64,000 nt of DNA from Uloborus plumipes (lineage: Eukaryota > Arthropoda > Arachnida > Araneae > Uloboridae): assembly GCA_038373865.1 (NCBI GenBank), contig JAXGGA010000457.1, positions 1 to 64,000 of the forward strand, read 5' to 3'. This document shows positions 24,064-37,518 of the stretch, piece by piece. The notes beneath the pieces were generated by a model, which did no database searches, was not told the DNA's origin, and was given only the letters and a program-made list of their open reading frames with translations. The first letter of the stretch is position 1. Each line of letters begins with the position of its first letter. The position numbers were made by a program, and so were the translations under genes.

Positions 24064-25188
24064 TACTAGCTGCATGGCCCGGCGTTGCACGGGCTACCTC
24101 TGTATAAATGTACTATTCAACACAATACCCAATATAAAAATACCACGCACTTTTATTATGTGTTTAGATAAGTACCCATGTTGCATTAAACCATGACAAA
24201 TCAATTTATTTAGATTAGTAACTATATACAACTATTAAAAAAAGTTAGACTCATTTGAAGCCAACGTATATATGTGCTACATAAGGAAAAAAACGTTAAA
24301 AGAATAACTAAACACGACCCAATATAAAAATACTATGCAATTCAATTATGTGTTTAGTACCAATGATACAAAACAGTAAAAACGTTACAAAAATATGACG
24401 AATCATATTATTTACTTAGATTAGTAACTATCTTAAATCATTGAAAAAAAAAGAAAGGTTTGACTCATTTGAAACCTAATTACCTACCTATTACACAAAA
24501 AAAAAAAGTCAAAAGAATAAGAAAACAATACCCTATATAAATATACTATGGTTTTAAATTATGTCCTTAGTTAAGTACCTGAGGTACACTATAATAATAA
24601 AGTTACAAAGAACAACCACAAATGAAGAACAAATACTAACAATGCAGAAATAAGGAAGACAAAAATTATTAGAAAAATCCTACAAAACAAATTATATTCC
24701 TGAATATCAAAGAAAAAAACGAAAACCATTTCGTGATCTGAGCCATGTGGCAAGAGGCAAGACTCTCGAGGCTAGAGCAATTGACAACCAGCACTCTCTA
24801 CACAGTTGCTAAAAAAATAATTTTAACGAACGACATCTCTCGAGGAGAGTGGAAACTAATCTACATTAAAAGGCAAGAGCAACTGCTTGATTGTCAACCA
24901 TTGAATGTAGAGGGCGCCTCCACAGTTGCAAAAGCTTTGCAATACTCTTTATGAGCGCCATCTCTCGAGAAGAGAGGAAACTAATTCTTTTCGTAGAGTT
25001 TATTATTTTTTACATTATTATTTTTAGTTATAACAATAACTCCTATAGCCTAAAACCTTCCTGGATAAATGGACTATTCAACACAAAATTTTTTTTTCAA
25101 ATCGAACTAGTAGTTCCTGAGATTAGCTCGTTTAAGCAAACAAACAAACAAACAAACTCTACAGCTTTATATTATTAGTATAGATAAG
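24064..25188 (+). repeat. Interspersed repeat, CCGGCGTTGCACGGG family, copy 2
   Basis: Copy 2 begins 'gtactagctgcatggcccgg', shares 'cggcgttgcacgggctacct' exactly with copy 1, and ends in the same 'aaacaaacaaactct' and 'atattattagtatagat'. It lies in the same orientation 260 bp after copy 1. The block 'gccatctctcgagaagag' occurs twice inside it (near 24835 and 24958), showing an internal duplication. Confidence 0.7.
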
Positions 25189-25520
25189 TAGCTGATGCCA
25201 ATATTTTCATTTCCGAGGATATTGCAGCTCAAATCCAAACCAATGCAGATGAGAAACATAATGAAAGCGACGACGACTACGAGATACGTGACGAATTTGA
25301 AGCTTAAAACCCCTCCATGTTCAACGGCTTTGGCTCAGAAACTTAACATTTTTCGAAACTAGTGATGCAAAATGCGATGTTTTTCGGGGTATAAGCATTT
25401 CTCAAAAACAATAATACAAGAAAGTGTCTGTAAGACAACTCAAACCAAATTAACGAACTATTAGATATTCAAACGAATCCCTAAATGGATTTTTTTCATT
25501 GCACGTAAAAAATTATAAGT

Positions 25521-26407
25521 AAGGTAGAACGGAGTACGTTTACGCGGATTGTTTTCTATAAATTTCCTAATTTTTACGTTTCAATTTTGGAAATTTTAGA
25601 CGTGATGATCTTCTAAAGCAGTTAATCAAGTTGAAGTTTGTGCTTTCAGTTTTTTCCCTGTTTGAGTAATTAAGCGTTAAAAAATAATTTTTAGGTCAAT
25701 GTCTGTAGCATAAACGTGCCCCGTACCTGGGGCACGCTTACACAGTCTCTCTGATTGGCCCAGTCTCAATTACAGAGGGATATTTTTCATTATTTTGACA
25801 TCTAACTTATCTATGTTTGTTCTTTGAACATAATGTCTTAACATTAAATGTAAAGAACATTTATAATGGGCAGAATAGTCTATAAAATTAAATTCGAATA
25901 GACATGAAGACATAGCTATGATTGTATGCTACTAGAAACGAACCTCTTTCTCAATTAAACTTTAAATGATGATTCACAAAACTAAATAGCCTGAAAATCC
26001 CAAAAAGGTTCGACACAGTACATTGCAAAAAAGCTTCAATGGCACGTTTAAGCAGTAAGAACTTGCGTAAACGTGCCCCATTGTTAATGCGTAAACATGC
26101 CCCGGTGCCCCGTTTTTTGTTCATACAAATACTGTTCTGAATCAAGAATAAAGTTTTGTTTTTATTCATATATCTTTACTTATCTAAGCATTCTTAGTTA
26201 ACAACAAGCTTCAATAAGGTCAACACAAAATGTACTCAAGTTGGCAGAAAATAGACTACCCAGATGCTATACCAAAGCTCGACGAAAGCTAAAAAACTTG
26301 TAAGAGCACTTTCTAGAGATCAGCATCAATCTGTCACGACTAATGTCACAACAATAGTAACACATTTCGAAAAAAGGGCACTGCGTAAACGTACCGCGGT
26401 TTACCCC
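25521..26407. mobile_element. TIR element with internal copies of a GTAAACGTGCCCC-type motif
   Basis: The 27-bp ends agree at about 20 positions. The conserved core GTACGTTTACGC is at 25534 and, reversed, near 26382-26392. Related words lie inside: 'cataaacgtgccccgtacct' followed by 'ggggcacgcttac' (25707-25742), 'gcgtaaacgtgcccc' (about 26065) and 'gcgtaaacatgcccc' (about 26090). No transposase frame is visible. The family is unknown and no target duplication was confirmed. Confidence 0.6.
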
Positions 26408-28950
26408 AAAATCAAATAAAAATGAGAAATTTCTTCCTATGATTAAAAAAAAAAAAATCTCTCTTAAATCACCCGCCTTGTTTCACTTGCCGACGGAAGA
26501 TATCGATGTTGTTGCAGAACTCTTTTGCTGAAATTCAAATACATTTATTCACAATATTGAAGTCGAAGCAATTAGGATTTTGACTCGGGAAATCTGAGCG
26601 ATGGAATCGTATGCCGCAGGTTGTGGGTTCGATTGTCACAGGTACCATACTTTCTACTTCCTCCTCTTCGTGATATAAATTCCATTCTGACTTGTGCTAG
26701 TTGTTCTCACTATGGAGCATTGTAAAACACCTGCATTATTAAAAATATTTTTTGTTTAATTACGAAAGATGACCTTCTATACGACTAATAACTTATTACA
26801 CTATAAACAGATTTTTTTTTCTTTTTCAATGAAGTGTAGTGTTGTTATGTTATGATTAAAAAGAGAGCCTGTGCTCTTTTTTTTCTTTCAGTTGATTTGC
26901 TTTTTGATTAAATAATTTTAAATGACGTTCAGTTTTAACCACACCCTAGAACATGAAATTTTGGATTACGAGTATTAATACATTCACCTTGTATACGACA
27001 AATCCGAAAGATTTCGAAATAAATATAGAGATCTGCACTTAATACTTATAGAATGGCATTAGCTTATCTTGACCCGACGTAATTGATCTTTGATGAAATA
27101 TATTTGTGTATTTTATGCGATCAAAATTAACCCTCTAAAAGTAATTCTATTGTATCAATCCACGTAATTTGTTCCAGGTGTACCCCGTATCCTAATTAAT
27201 CATAATGTCGTGTTTTTTTTTTCTGTTTGAGTCACTAGTAATAAACCAAATTGGCTTCCCAAAATTAAGCTTCCCAATGACCTGAATATTTAATGTTGAT
27301 CATAAGGGAAGGTAAGCCTACCATACTGTCCTAATGCTTTGTTTAACAAAAAGAAAAACCGCGGGTGGTCTTCCTGAAGAATAGTTGATAAACCTTTAAA
27401 GACAGATAACTGCCCCTTGACTTGAATTGAAGATTCTACTTGTATTTTATCACCATACTTGATCCAATTTATCAATGCGTCGCCAATTTAATTATCCGCT
27501 GGCGATTTGGCGAGATCCGTATGGACGGCTTTAGAGAAAAGCTGAATTGCCTCAGTCGACAGCCTAATCACGACTTGGAAGCTCTTCTTGGCTCATTAAC
27601 GTGCCACTGGAGAGCAAGCAACACGAAAAAGCTGGCAATTGTTTGAAAAGTGATTTGCACGTCGTGGTGGCAGCACGAAAATTAAAAGAAATGGATGTAG
27701 ATTTAATGTTAGGGCGAAGAATGTTGACCTTTTGTGTCCGCGGTCAATTGATTCAAAAAGGAATGCGAATGAAATATTTAAATATGTAATAGTGTTTTGG
27801 GCTCAAACTGCCCGATAAAGCGACGTAATTAAAATTCATGCTAAACGCTTTATCATGCTGAACAGTTCTTGGGTATATTTTATTTTAACTAGTCTAAGCT
27901 AATTGAAAAGCAAGGAAACTTAGAATAACAGCTCTCAACCTTTTTCGCGTCGTGACCCCAAATTTTTAACAATTGAATAACCTGGTCCCGATGCATACAC
28001 AAATACCGACAAAAATTGTAGAAGCTTATGAGCGAGGAAAACGTTTTTGGCTCTAGACAAATTGTTTTTCCGAGTTCATAGAAAATTTGGTGCAGCAAGC
28101 ACTGTTACAATTTTACAAAACGCTTAGTTCGTAAAACTGATATAATATTGGTTTGGGAAGGTTACACGACAATATTGTTACTATTTTGTAAAGTTTCACT
28201 ACTTTAAGTGCAAGGTTACACCGGAACTCTCTGCAAGATTACAAAAGAAATTGTCTAAAAGGTTACACATTAGTTAAAAATAAGTTTTCTTCTCACTTTC
28301 TTGTAAGATGACTCGTTTTTCAGTGCAAATTGACCTCTATTTTAAGTAAATAATTGGATAATTTAAATGATCTGAAGCTATTAAATGATTAGATAAACGG
28401 GTCTTTTTACAAATTCTAAATTGAAAGTATGAAAATAAATTAGCTTGAAACACTGTAAACTACCGGACATGAGCCCATAATGTATTTTGTCATATGATTA
28501 AAACCAGTTCTATCTACTTCTTAACAAGGAAATTCTAAAGGGTTTTGACCTACCTTATATTTCCTTTTTGTTGAGATCTACTGGTTTTTAATCGATTGCC
28601 TGTAATCCATTGTTAAAGTTAAATTTTTTAAAGTGAAATTATTTCTTATAAAAATGACTCCAACAGGTTTCGATTCTAAACGACTCATATATACGACAAG
28701 TTATACCATAATCATTAATATTTTGCTATAGCAATATAACAAATAGCAATTTAATGTTTAAAGGTTCTTTCGCTTTTAGTCATGTTTAGAGTTTTTTTTC
28801 TTTTATGTTGTTTTCAACCATCATTTATTAATTTTTTATTAGGTTCATGCTTCCCCACAACCAATGTACACAAATCATCTTTACACCAATCCGAAATTTG
28901 TTACTATGACACCCAAGACATTTTTACAGTACAACAGCACGAAATAAAAC

Positions 28951-29045
28951 CCTCAGTGGAATTGAACCACCCTCAATCTCGGCCAAACTACCTAAAGACA
29001 ACTCTCAAGGCAAGCGCGTTACACCAGTAGACCACTGAAGCGAGC
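28951..29045 (-). repeat. tRNA-like sequence with long variable arm, probably a SINE head
   Basis: On the minus strand it has a clean B box GGTTCAATTCC, an A-box-like TGGTGTAACGCG, and an overall length of about 95 nt that suggests a Leu- or Ser-type tRNA with a long variable arm. The acceptor ends do not pair convincingly, so I call it a tRNA-derived repeat rather than a working tRNA gene. Confidence 0.45.
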
Positions 29046-29351
29046 ATTGATTTCGTTTATAGAAGTTCACGAATTCTGCATCGATGTTTATCTTTACGAA
29101 TGCGCTTTGAATTCTACCTCAGTTTTTTAACAATAATTTTGCCGCTAGGTTGAACTAAGCACTAGCCAACGTGAAAGATTCCACCAACAATTGGTGGAAA
29201 CAAATTGTTTTCTAAAACTTGACTTTCGTCAGAAGTTGTATAACGTTACATCTATTGAAAATGTCATCACACATTATACATACACATATGTAGGTAACAT
29301 GGCATATGCTTATCTAATGTGTTAAAAAGCAGTCGAAAATTGGTACTGTGA

Positions 29352-29470
29352 AATGAGTAAAAATGGGACAACGTTCAAAAAAGTACAAATAAACACATTT
29401 AAAATGAGTTAAAAACTCGTTTTAAGTGCGTTTATTTACTTTCTTACACGTTGTCCCATATTTACTCATT
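29352..29470. repeat. 119-bp foldback hairpin (MITE-like)
   Basis: The two halves are near reverse complements: 'aatgagtaaaaatgggacaa' at the left matches the complement of the right end 'ttgtcccatatttactcatt', and pairing continues almost to the centre at 29411. It is AT-rich and has no ORF. If transcribed with the surrounding intron (either strand), it would fold into a long hairpin. Confidence 0.75.
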
Positions 29471-30571
29471 ACGTAATGGAGTTTTCTAGTTTAACTTGCA
29501 TTTGTTATTTATGTTTATTGACAAGAGCTCAAATATAAATAAAATAATGTGTAAATTTAGTAACGAGAGTAAAATAATATTAATAATAATTTTCCATGTT
29601 TTAGGCATTAAATAGCTGGTGACTTTTTTTTCTCCGAAAGTTGCTACGGTTACTTGAAATAAAATAAAACTGTTAGCTGTTTAGAATTCTCCCGCACCAT
29701 ACACCAGGGATTGAACTGAATCCAGAGCACAATTGTTATTGATAAGTATAGGACGTTTTTCGCTCTTATCTTTGGTTTTAAACCCTCTTGAAGTTATAGG
29801 ACTAATGCAATCATTTTGTTTTCTGTCTAATTCGCAAACTCTAGGGTAGTAATGCATATATTTAGTCTCAGGATGGTCCATCGTTTATGTTAGTTACGAG
29901 GAACTGTGAACCATTATTCACAAGAAAAAAACTAATAAAAGGACATATATGGAAAAGCGCACTATTTCAAAAATAAAAACTATGCCCTGACCCTATAAAA
30001 CACCTCGAGACCCCAACTGGTTCGCGAGTCACAGGTTGGAAATATCTAGGTTAAAAAATTAATTATTAGATGTATGTTAATAGCCTATAAGAAGGAAAGA
30101 TATAGCAACAAGAAATACTATTTAACCAAGCAGATATTATCTAGCTCAGACAATTTTTCAGTATTACATGACTATTTCACATGATAAGACCTTTCACGAC
30201 TCATGTTTTAGATAATCACTAAAACTACGCTTTAGCTTTAGCTTTGCTTCTGCGAAATGGAAAAAGCTTCGCATAATACAAAAACCATGTATATGATAAA
30301 TGAGACAAAGTAATGCTCATACAACTTTACTACCCATAAATTTGCCTATGTGTCGCTTGAGCTTAACACGAAATCCCTTAATGCAGAAAGCTATGAGTTT
30401 TAGAATGCACGAAGCATAAAAGATCATACATTTTGCTTTAATAAAGGAGTTCTTTGTTGTCTTTAAAACACGTGTCTGCAATTTCATTGTAGTGTCTGAT
30501 TTTACTAAGCTGTTTTTCTCATTTTTTGTTTTTTACTATTACAAGACCACTACGTTCATATAAACTTCTGA

Positions 30572-31938
30572 GGTCATTCCATATAAAATCAACAAATTTT
30601 CAGAAATTTCCGTGCCGCACCATTTTTGATTTTGATCATACTTAGTAGGAAATATGCACCAATATTCTGGTACCTCCAAACTGTTTTATTTTTTTCTCGA
30701 AAAAATTTTATTCTCGAGATATAGCCATTTTTTTGTTCCGCCGATGAGTAAAATTCGGCATTTTTGATCTTTTTTCTAGCAGCTCTAGTAAATTTACTTA
30801 AAGTGGTAGAAAATCAAACATGGCTTATTTTGAAGCTAAAATAATCAAATCAATTGCTTTAACTTATGCTAAAAAATCTTGCATGAATTTTCAATTTTCA
30901 GAGGGCCTTATCTCTTTGATGCCTGGGAATAACAACATAGTTTTTGCTTCGATTTAAAGGGCAATGTAGCACCTTCCTCCTCCATGTATTTGCAAATTTT
31001 TACTAAGTGTTCCACAGGCTATTTTTGGGGAGTGAAAAGGGCCATTTTTCATTTTTTCTCAAGTTTAATATATTTTTTCATAATAATCATCTAACTTAGA
31101 AGGCTTATATCTATTTAATGCCTTCGAATAACAACACAGTTTTTGTTTCCTTTTAAAGTTCAATGTAATGCCTTCTTGCTCCATACATTTTCAAATTCTT
31201 ACTACCTGTTCCACAGGCCGTTTTTGGGGAGTGAAAAGGGATATTTTTCATTTTTTTTTTAAAGTTTGAAAGCTTATATCTCTTTAATGCCTTGGAATAA
31301 CAATACAGTTTTTGTTTCATTTTAAAGGACAATGTAACACCTTTTTACTCCATGCATTTGTCAATTTTTACTACCTGTTCCACAGGCCGTTTTTGGGGAG
31401 TGAAAAAGGCCAATTTTCATTTTTTCTCAAGTTTAAGCAATTTTTTCATAATGAAAGACTACCGGTATCATCTAACTTTTGTGCTAACTGTGCTTCTAGT
31501 ATCTATAACTGGGTGCAAGAGAAAAAAAAATTAGAACCCCACTGTCAGTCCTTCATAGATTTTTTCATGCTTGAAATGACGAAAACGGCACTTTTTGAAC
31601 CGCGAATTGACACGGGAAAATTTATATTTAGGCTTAACCCAAACCATTTCTTTTTATGCACAAATAAAAGTTCATTATTTTAGCTTCAAAAGAAGTCATG
31701 TTTGATCTTTCTACCACTTTAAGTAAATTTACCAGAGCTGTTAGAAAAAAGATCAAAAAAGCCGAATCTTACTCATCGGCGGAACAAAAAAGTGGCTATA
31801 TCTCGAGAATAAAATTTTTTCGAGAAAAAAATAAAACAGTTTGGAGGTACAGAATATTGGTGCATATTTCCTACCAAGTATGATCAAAATCGAAAATGGT
31901 GCGGCACGGCCCATTTGTTGATTTTATATGGAATGACC
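30572..31938. mobile_element. Element with about 270-bp terminal inverted repeats and a three-unit internal tandem repeat
   Basis: Positions 30572-30846 and 31673-31938 are near reverse complements. The outer end reads GGTCATTCCATATAAAATC. Inside, a unit of about 170-197 bp is repeated in tandem starting near 30905, 31102 and 31271; landmarks are 'atctctttaatgcc', 'aataacaacacagtttttg', 'ctgttccacaggccg' and 'tttttggggagtgaaaa'. The ORF at 31312-31683 is a by-product of the repeat. No target duplication is clear. Confidence 0.8.
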
Positions 31939-33752
31939 CCTACGCGAATTTAATTAAAATTTATGCTTTAAAATAAAGAAGAATGTGTAATGTGTATCAA
32001 ATCTTTTTCTTGAAACCATTTTAAGGAAGATAAAACATTATAGTCAAGTCGTCATTGTTTCGGAAAATACGCAGTTGTTTAAATGTATTAGGTTCCATAA
32101 TTAAATGATATTGGCCTCAGAGACCTTCGTCAGAAGTTGAAAATAATATTTATTGTAAAATAGTGTTGTCGAATTGAAACGAGTATTTGACTTAACTTCA
32201 TGAGAGGATATGTTTTTTCTTCTGCTTGGACATCACAAACGAATCTTTAAGAGGCAATTTTTATAACAGTCAGGCAGGTCAGGGATACCAAGTTTGATTT
32301 CACTCAAAATTTTGCAGTTGTTTCTTCGAATGACTTTAAAAAACACATATTTTTTCTTTTTCCCCAAAATAATTCTGAAAGTTGGTCCCGACTTAGTGTT
32401 TTTCTAAAATCGACCTTTTTTAAATTTGATTATCTCAGCGCGTTGAGCATCAACCAAATTATTTTTTTCGATTACATCATCACATGTAGTCAAAATCAAA
32501 GTATATTTTCAGTTTTATAGCTGACCATACGGGGATACTGTCAGGGGTGGCCAAATTTCGCCGAAGATAGTGAAAATGTGGCATGTTTGAGGCCCCCTAA
32601 CTCCCTGCAATGGGGGTCAGTAACAATTTTCGCATGAAACCTAGTTAGTACTGTAAATATATTACTTAAATCGATCATTAGTTGCAAGGCTAATTCTCAG
32701 TAGTGACGAAAAATGGCCCTTTTTGTACTTAAAGAAAAGAAAAAGTGTATACTTCGTGACCTTATATCTCTGTACACTGAGGGGCAACAGGGAACTTGAT
32801 AAGGGTATTTTAAGCTAGAATATCTGTATTTTTACAAACAAGTGACAGACATATGAGGAGATGTCCTGGAGGCTCATAAAGTGCACCTCAAGATGAGAAA
32901 GTTGTAAGTGGTAACTAAATATCGTACCGGAGTTGATTTTCGTCAAATGACATGCGTCCAATTGATAGCGATTCCGAAGTTAAATAATTACATACCGGTT
33001 TCAGCCGTTTTTAATGCTTGGCTAATTCGTCACGCAACAGAGAGCATCCTGGACATTCATCCAAGGTCAAGAAGCTATAATTTCAGCCATGTCTTCGAGT
33101 ACTGAATGTGTTAATTGTATCTCCGTACATATTTTAAGTCAACTCTCCATTTTTATTAAAAGCTAATTCGTGTTGGAAAGCGCAGTTCACAGTCCAAGAC
33201 CATTAGCGTTTTGCAAAGTTTTAACGGATGATCTCTAGGAACGTGTCAAAATGCAGAAAGGCAAAAACTGACGGCTGGGGAATCCAAAGTACTCTGACAT
33301 CTCAATGTGAGAACGTTTCAGATGAATTCTGCTAGGTGAAGATACAAATGCAGATAAAGCATTCGGAATCTTCAGTAAGTGGACTTTTTTGGTGACATTT
33401 GACAGCAAAGTCGACAGAAATGGTCGACAAGATAATCTGAGTGCACATTTTAAAGGCCGACAAGCTAATACGATTTTACTCAGAAAATGTATTTTGATGC
33501 TTATCCTGTCAATTAAAATATCGTCTTCACCTGGAATTAGCGATACTAATGAGTGGAAGTTCTCGATAAGTATGAAAGTTCCTTCTCCTATTCCCAGTTA
33601 GAGCCAGCTAAAATGGAACGCGACAGATAAAATAGACGATGATGTTTCATTCTCCCAAGTTGACACTTCAGCAAAGTCAAATAAGACGTATTTCTAAGCA
33701 ATGTAATTAAGATATTTTATCTGGTAGCTGCACGGAATTCTTCTTCATTTTA

Positions 33753-35242
33753 TAGGGTCAGGTCAGGTGGGATAAAAATGGTCAGGTTTAATTGGAAAAT
33801 TCTTTAAAAAATGTGCAAATATTTTCTTTCTGCGTTGCCATTTTTATGTATTATTGATGCCAGGAAAAATTTTATATGCAAAATAAGGTGCAACTTCTTC
33901 AAATTTACAAATTCGCGATTAAGATTTTTCCTTAAAAGAAGCTTGACTATGTTCATCATAAAACTTTTGATCTAAATAAAATAAAATGAAAATACTCATT
34001 TAGTTTGTTAATTACTGCATAGAAAACATTTTCAGAAATAACCTAAAATGTTAAAGAAAAAACAGCAAAAATTAATTTTTCAAGCTATTAAAACATGCGT
34101 GGGGGGAAATGGGCCATGTTTCGCATTAGGTTAGGCTTAGCATGTATTAAAGAGTTAATTATTTTTTTGCTTACTAACTCACTTTTTGTTGTCATATATG
34201 TATTTGTACTAATTTAAAACAATTAATATATTGCTTTGTCATTCTTTTTATACACAAATATATAAAATTATAGTGCAAAATAATTACATTAAATCAAAAA
34301 GTCAATATTTGAGCACAGCTCACAGAAAAGCATTCTACAAAGCTGAATTCAAATAGTGCAGTAACAGGAACGGTATCAATATCTAAGATCGCAACAATAA
34401 GTGAGGCTGTTTCTTCGATATTGGAACAAAGCGAGTCAAGCACGTATTTTTTTTAATGCATATTAAAACTTCTATTGTAAGCACACGCTCACCTACACCA
34501 AAAACCGAAAGTAAAAAAGAAACTTAAAAGGATACCAGAAGACAAATCTACACGCATGCAAAAAGAAACTTGTGAAATTTTAACAAGCTCGACAATATTT
34601 ATTGAAAAAAATGCATACTGAAAAAGTCTAAGGACATAAAAAAAATCCATTAAACTGGCACACGAACACAAAACTAAATAACAAATGAACCTTTTCTTTA
34701 AAAGAAATTTCAAACGGAATCAAAGTGCATTAATAGCAACCTTTAAGAGTTTTAAAGTATGAACAAGTTAAGTCTTTCGTGAAAAATTCCAAAAAAGTAT
34801 ATTTTCATGGCATCATTCTTCCCCACAATGTAGAATAACGTGCAATGAAACTTAAAAATGCAGTGAAACTTTTTTGTTTCCAGAGAAAGGCGGTGTTTGG
34901 AATTTGGTTGCACCGTAAGGAGTGCTAGATATTCCTGGCCCTGAGATGAATCAAGATAACAATATTACTTTCCTAAATGTTTATATGCTAATTGTTTTCT
35001 CATTAATGAACAAAAGTATAAAGTTACTATTCAATAAATCGTCAAATTAAATCCTTTGAAGCATGATATTTATTAGTAGCAATATTTTATTTTTGCAGAG
35101 ATTTCACTTTAAATGTGATGAGGAAGAGTCATTTGTATATCCTGAGCAGTTTATTCACTGGTTGAATCAATATATTTTTTGCTGTCAAAGCCTGATTGTA
35201 AAATTGCTCTTTTTTTGACCCATTTTACACCACCTGACCCTA
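33753..35242. mobile_element. TIR element with TAGGGTCAGGTGG ends
   Basis: The left end 'tagggtcaggtcaggtggga' and right end 'ccattttacaccacctgacc' followed by 'cta' are inverted over about 28 bp. The 1.49-kb interior is AT-rich and has no recognisable transposase. No target-site duplication could be matched. Confidence 0.6.
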
Positions 35243-35884
35243 CGTCAAACACTTCATTAAAAAGAACTTCGTCATATGTAGGAATGCCACCACAACATAT
35301 TAAATTTCCGAAGCATTGGTTTTCACCCCGATACTAACTAGAGTTATAAAAAAATTCAGGTATGAACAAGTATTTACTTCAAAAGAAAAAAAATAATTTT
35401 GAATATGCTTAGCACTAGAACTATGCAAAATTTGCGAAATTTTGCTTGATAAATTTGTGTATATTGAAGCATGGCATTGACAACCAAATTTTTCAATGTG
35501 CATGAGGAGCATCTATGATAAGAACGGGGATGTAATTTCATCATGCCTTAATTCTCGGGACTTATCGCGTCGACAAAAATTTGGGTAAGTATATCGAGAA
35601 TCCATACATACCATAACCATGAATTTAATTTCAGCTTAATAAAAGTGATTTTAAAAAATAATTTAAGAAAAATGAGTGTTTTACTTTATTAATAACCAAG
35701 GCAAAAATTATTAGTACGTTACAGTATTGATATGAGAACTTCCCATCAAAAAACCTTTGCTAAGTGAATACATTTGTATGCTTATTCTCAACTCTCTCAG
35801 ACCGATATAATTTTATGGCTTTTATCTAAATTGTAGTTGCCATGCTAATAAATTAAATATTCGCCGAAACTATTCCTTTTTAAC

Positions 35885-36110
35885 GGCTGTCGGAACAAGG
35901 ATAGAAGTTATAAGTTCGACGTATCTGTGTATCTGTCTGCGGCACTCTAGCGCCTAAACGGATTTGGCGATATTGAATTTTTTCTTTTGTTTGATAGGTG
36001 AAGTGATCTAGAGGATTCTTAGCTGGGTTTCGTCTCAGGATGCCATTAACAAAGATATTAATTAAAACGTTTTTTTTTTTTCGTGATTTTTGAAGTGTGA
36101 ACATACTTGA
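35885..36110. repeat. Putative interspersed repeat fragment
   Basis: The stretch around 'ctgtctgcggcactctagcg' and 'cctaaacggatttggcgat' resembles a common low-copy invertebrate repeat (CTGTCTGTGGCA then GCGCCTAAACGGAT) that I recall but cannot check here. The minus-strand ORF over it (36104-35880) shows no protein signature. Confidence 0.35.
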
Positions 36111-37131
36111 AATTTTAAAGCAATTGTAACAAAAGAACGAAAAAAAGTTGTGCGTCTAATAAGATGTGTTTGGAACTTCCATGTGAAAGAAAAATCGAAT
36201 TGCAACATTTTTTAGTAAATGAGGCTATGGCTTAAATTTACACGATTGGAAACCGATGTCATTTTCTGGCTGAGAAGGAAAGAAAACTCAATTATTTAAA
36301 ATGTTTATCTGTTACCAGTTTCCATTTGTTAACAGCTAAAATACTTGTCATTTATTTTAGTAGTTCCCTCTTTATTCTGCTTTTGCGATAAGCATATTTT
36401 GCTAGTAACGATTATCTTTCCTTTTCTGTGTTTACCATAGCCTCTCGAAAGCAGTAAAATATATTTCGATTTAAAATGCTTTATGAATAGAGAAGTGCGT
36501 TTCAATATGAGATCTTCAATCATGGTCAGTGGTTGTTTAAATTTTTAATTGAATCTTAGTAGCTGTTCTTTATTTTTATTACTATCGGGACAGGAGCAGG
36601 AAAATGAAACCCAAAGTTGTTTTATGCACAACATAAAAACATGATTCCTCAAAAACAAAAGGCTCAATTCTCCTCTTAGAGTAGACATCTCATAGAGAAA
36701 GCACAGGGTTGTTCCCCCGTAGACAGAACGAAGAAAATTTACATTTGACTACCACGTGACAGTTCATTTCAACGGAGATAAAGGATATAAATAAACTAAT
36801 AATAATCAATAATATTTCACCTTATTTCGACTTGGATGCAGACTCAGCTCTCACTAAATGACAAATAACCATTGCATATTTTGAACATCCCATTGCAGCC
36901 CTCTGTTGATACTTTCAACAACAGTTCAGAGGGAGTTGCCCCACACCACGCATGGCTCTGAGAATATCTTATAACCGACATTTGCTACAAACTTCATTTC
37001 TTTCGGATAATTCCTTCATAGTGCTGTAGCACGGCAGCAAGAAAGGGTCATTGCATCTGAGTTAAGTTGAGTTGGAATGCTTCTGCAAAAGTAACCCAAC
37101 TCAATTCAGTGAGAAGGACGCTTTCCTACTA

Positions 37132-37518
37132 CACTGTTAAAAATTCAGGAAGCTTTTATGGTAAATTTTACTGTAAAATCTAGCGTTTACAGTACAGAAA
37201 AATTTTACAGTAAATTGTACCGATACAAAAATTGCGACTTGCAGCGCCAATTGATCACCACGCTTGACTTACTATGCGATGCAGATGACCCCCTATTTCC
37301 GCTCTCCTGATGTGGTTTATCTGGTATCGTGGATAGTAAAGCAGTGTGTAAAAATTGGGTCCTGGGTTCGATACTTGTCGTTCGTATCTCGCGCTTTTTA
37401 ATTTTCGTTTTCTCTTCCGTAAAACTTTACAGTAAAAAAATATTTTACGGTAAAAGTTACAGGCAACATGGATGTCAGTAACTTTTACCGTAAAATTTCA
37501 GGAAAATTTTTAACAGTG
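37132..37518. mobile_element. 387-bp MITE with CACTGTTAAAAATT ends and TA target
   Basis: The ends CACTGTTAAAAATT and AATTTTTAACAGTG are exact complements, with TA on each side (37130-37131 and 37519-37520). Further inside, repeated words such as 'ttttacagtaaa' and 'ttttaccgtaaaatt' extend the pairing. The core (about 37235-37400) is GC-richer and contains 'cctgggttcgatac', a B-box-like word. A Tc1/mariner-type target is indicated; there is no ORF. Confidence 0.75.

Larger units (their letters stand above)
27929..30050. mobile_element. Probable non-autonomous hAT element (CAG-CTCTCAACC ends)
   Basis: The left end 'cagctctcaacctttttcgc' followed by 'gtcgtgacccc' and the right end 'gagaccccaactggttcgcg' followed by 'agtcacaggttgg' match the familiar hAT (Charlie-type) pattern of CAG-GGTTCTCAACC ends with GTGACCCC sub-termini. 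I could not find the 8-bp duplication, so the outer limits are approximate. Inside are a tRNA-like sequence and a foldback hairpin. No transposase is recognisable. Confidence 0.55.

Noticed and set aside
27929..30050. Transposase gene inside the hAT-like element
   Set aside because: I searched both strands for hAT blocks and found none. The ORFs at 28098-27889 and 29881-29681 have no matching motif.
31312..31683. 123-codon plus-strand ORF
   Set aside because: It spans the third tandem unit and one inverted arm of a mobile element, and has no recognisable protein.
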